This document shows, in pieces, positions 6,229-7,218 of a stretch of DNA of 7,218 nt. The stretch covers positions 9,389 to 16,606 of the forward strand of contig DYTM01000007.1 in NCBI GenBank assembly GCA_020725985.1, in the 5' to 3' direction. The stretch's first letter is position 1; every line of letters begins with the position of its first letter. Both the position numbers and the translations under genes were made by a program. Source of the stretch: Methanomassiliicoccus sp. Its GTDB lineage: Archaea > Thermoplasmatota > Thermoplasmata > Methanomassiliicoccales > JACIVX01. Below the pieces are notes generated by a model that made no database searches, was not told the origin of the DNA, and worked only from the letters and a program-made list of their open reading frames with translations.

Positions 6229-6243
6229 TTTCGCTTAGCGAAA
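6229..6243. promoter_or_regulatory. 15-bp palindrome in divergent promoter region, possible operator
   Basis: TTTCGCT and AGCGAAA are perfect reverse complements separated by one base. The site is 21 bases upstream of the minus-strand TATA box and would sit at the plus-strand transcription start if TTTAAA serves both directions. It is followed by CTTTTTTCC on the plus strand, so a short hairpin terminator is another reading, although no gene ends just before it on that strand. Confidence 0.4.
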
Positions 6244-6301
6244 CTTTTTTCCTTGAAAGAGAAATCAGCTATGCGTGAACCGGAGCGGGAGGAAATCCCT
6301 T

Positions 6302-7218
6302 TTGAGCATCCAGGAGAAGGTCTTCCTCCACCTGCTGGCACACCAGCGGTTCTATCAGGATCCGGACGCTCCGAAGGCTCTGACGCAGGAAGGGATAGCG
6401 GCCGCAACCGAGGTGGGCCGAAACAACGTCTCCAAGGTGGTGCTCGCGCTTGCGAAGGAGGGCTACATCGAAATCGGGACGAAGCACGTGAAGGGGCTTC
6501 CCACTGTCCGGCGGGTGTATATGCTCACCCCGAAAGGCTTCAGCAGGGCGCTGGATCTGAAGGAAGATATTGAATCGATCACGATAAGGGTCGTCGACTT
6601 CGACGGGAAGGAGAAGACCGACCAGGTCGGAAAGCTCAACATCTACCTCCCCAAGCGGTACACGCTTCTCGAGCTGGCGATGGGCGTTTCCAGGGGGCAT
6701 TTCGACTGCGCGTCCTTCCACGAGATGAAGATCAAGGAAGAGAGGAGGTACGTCGATTACACCGACCGGAAGCCGACGGTGAGGGTTTTCCTTGGACGGG
6801 AGAAGGAGCTCAAGAAACTCGGCGAGTTCCTCGGGGGCGACAAGGGAAGGATGCTCGTCGTTCACGGCATCCCTGGCATCGGGAAGACGACGCTGCTGGC
6901 GAAGTTTGCGCAGGACGTTCGGGATCAGACCAATGTCTTCTGGTACCGCATTCACGAATGGGTGACGCCGAAGGTCTTCCTCTCCCCCCTGGCCGAGTTC
7001 CTCTCCCAAATCGGGAGGAAGGGGCTGGAGAGGTCGCTCGCCCAGAACGAGAGTCCCGGGATTGGCGAGATATGTCACATCCTCGAGACCGACCTGAGCG
7101 GAGCGCCCGCTCTCCTCATAATCGACGACATCCAGAACGCCGACGCGAGGATGAAGGAGTTGCTCAGCGCGCTCCTCGGCATACTCGAGGGGCTCCGGGG
7201 CATAAGGATCATCTGCGC
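6302..7218 (+). CDS. winged-helix plus STAND-type P-loop ATPase, 3' part outside window
   Basis: The first 305 residues are visible; the frame is open at the right edge. A winged-helix DNA-binding domain occupies roughly 1-82: LTQEGIAAATEVGRNNVSKVVLALAKEGYI (27-56) is the helix-turn-helix, with the wing at about 57-75 ending in VYMLTPKG. A linker domain (about 90-160) leads to FLGREKELKKL (163-173), a typical lead-in to STAND/AAA-like NTPases. The Walker A is GIPGIGKTT (189-197) and the Walker B is LLIIDD (271-276). Relatives in archaea often end in TPR-like repeats and are thought to be ATP-dependent signal-responsive regulators; a defence role is possible but nothing here shows it. I chose TTG 6302 because GGGAGG (6287-6292) lies nine bases before it and MSIQEKVFLHLL matches how I recall such proteins starting. 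GTG 6275 is the alternative. Confidence 0.85.
   Translation, partial: MSIQEKVFLHLLAHQRFYQDPDAPKALTQEGIAAATEVGRNNVSKVVLALAKEGYIEIGTKHVKGLPTVRRVYMLTPKGFSRALDLKEDIESITIRVVDFDGKEKTDQVGKLNIYLPKRYTLLELAMGVSRGHFDCASFHEMKIKEERRYVDYTDRKPTVRVFLGREKELKKLGEFLGGDKGRMLVVHGIPGIGKTTLLAKFAQDVRDQTNVFWYRIHEWVTPKVFLSPLAEFLSQIGRKGLERSLAQNESPGIGEICHILETDLSGAPALLIIDDIQNADARMKELLSALLGILEGLRGIRIIC

Noticed and set aside
6253..6573. 106-residue plus-strand frame starting MKEKSAMREPE
   Set aside because: It is out of frame with the winged-helix gene, whose frame continues open to the window edge with clear HTH and Walker motifs.
6269..7078. 269-residue minus-strand open frame
   Set aside because: It is antisense to the HTH-STAND coding region and has no domain signature.
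1..7218. Mobile element, CRISPR array, tRNA or toxin-antitoxin pair
   Set aside because: I found no transposase or integrase motif, no regularly spaced direct repeats, no cloverleaf and no paired small overlapping genes of known toxin families.

Overview
The window most likely comes from a GC-rich euryarchaeon of the Thermoplasmatota (Thermoplasmata or Methanomassiliicoccales-like lineages). Four things point there. Two genes encode DUF835-type proteins, a family abundant in that group. TATA boxes with purine-rich BRE-like flanks sit about 25-30 bases before several genes. At least two genes appear to be leaderless. A TrpB2-type tryptophan synthase beta chain, a class II ribonucleotide reductase and a winged-helix/STAND ATPase also fit. 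The exact lineage is inferred.

Layout, left to right. (1) Positions 1-224, minus strand: the start of a small conserved hypothetical protein that runs off the left edge. (2) Positions 225-371: a divergent promoter region with one TATA box for each direction and a 12-bp palindrome between them. (3) Positions 372-2177, plus: nrdJ, a complete adenosylcobalamin-dependent ribonucleotide reductase of 601 residues with all catalytic cysteines, no ATP-cone and a C-terminal zinc ribbon. (4) Positions 2178-2644: a 467-base intergenic region. It holds an isolated TATA box followed by nested inverted repeats and a T-tract (a possible small RNA), then a TGTACA-containing near-palindrome and the trpB2 TATA box. 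(5) Positions 2645-3967, plus: trpB2, probably leaderless, followed by a strong hairpin and T-tract terminator. (6) Positions 4140-5054, plus: an isoaspartyl peptidase/L-asparaginase (Ntn-hydrolase) with a complete active site. (7) Positions 5128-5667, plus, and 5567-6151, minus: two convergent DUF835 paralogues whose 3' ends overlap by 101 bases. (8) Positions 6152-6301: a divergent control region with a 15-bp palindrome. (9) From 6302 to the right edge, plus: the N-terminal 305 residues of a winged-helix plus STAND-type P-loop ATPase.

The left two-thirds is core and nucleotide/amino-acid metabolism, each gene with its own expression signals rather than in one operon. The right third looks like a signalling or regulatory cluster: a DUF835 pair plus a HTH-ATPase transcribed divergently from one of them. 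No tRNA, rRNA, CRISPR array, transposase or insertion sequence was recognised. The most interesting points are the overlapping DUF835 pair with its shared control region beside the HTH-STAND gene, the TRP-box-like hexamer upstream of trpB2, and the possible small RNA between nrdJ and trpB2.
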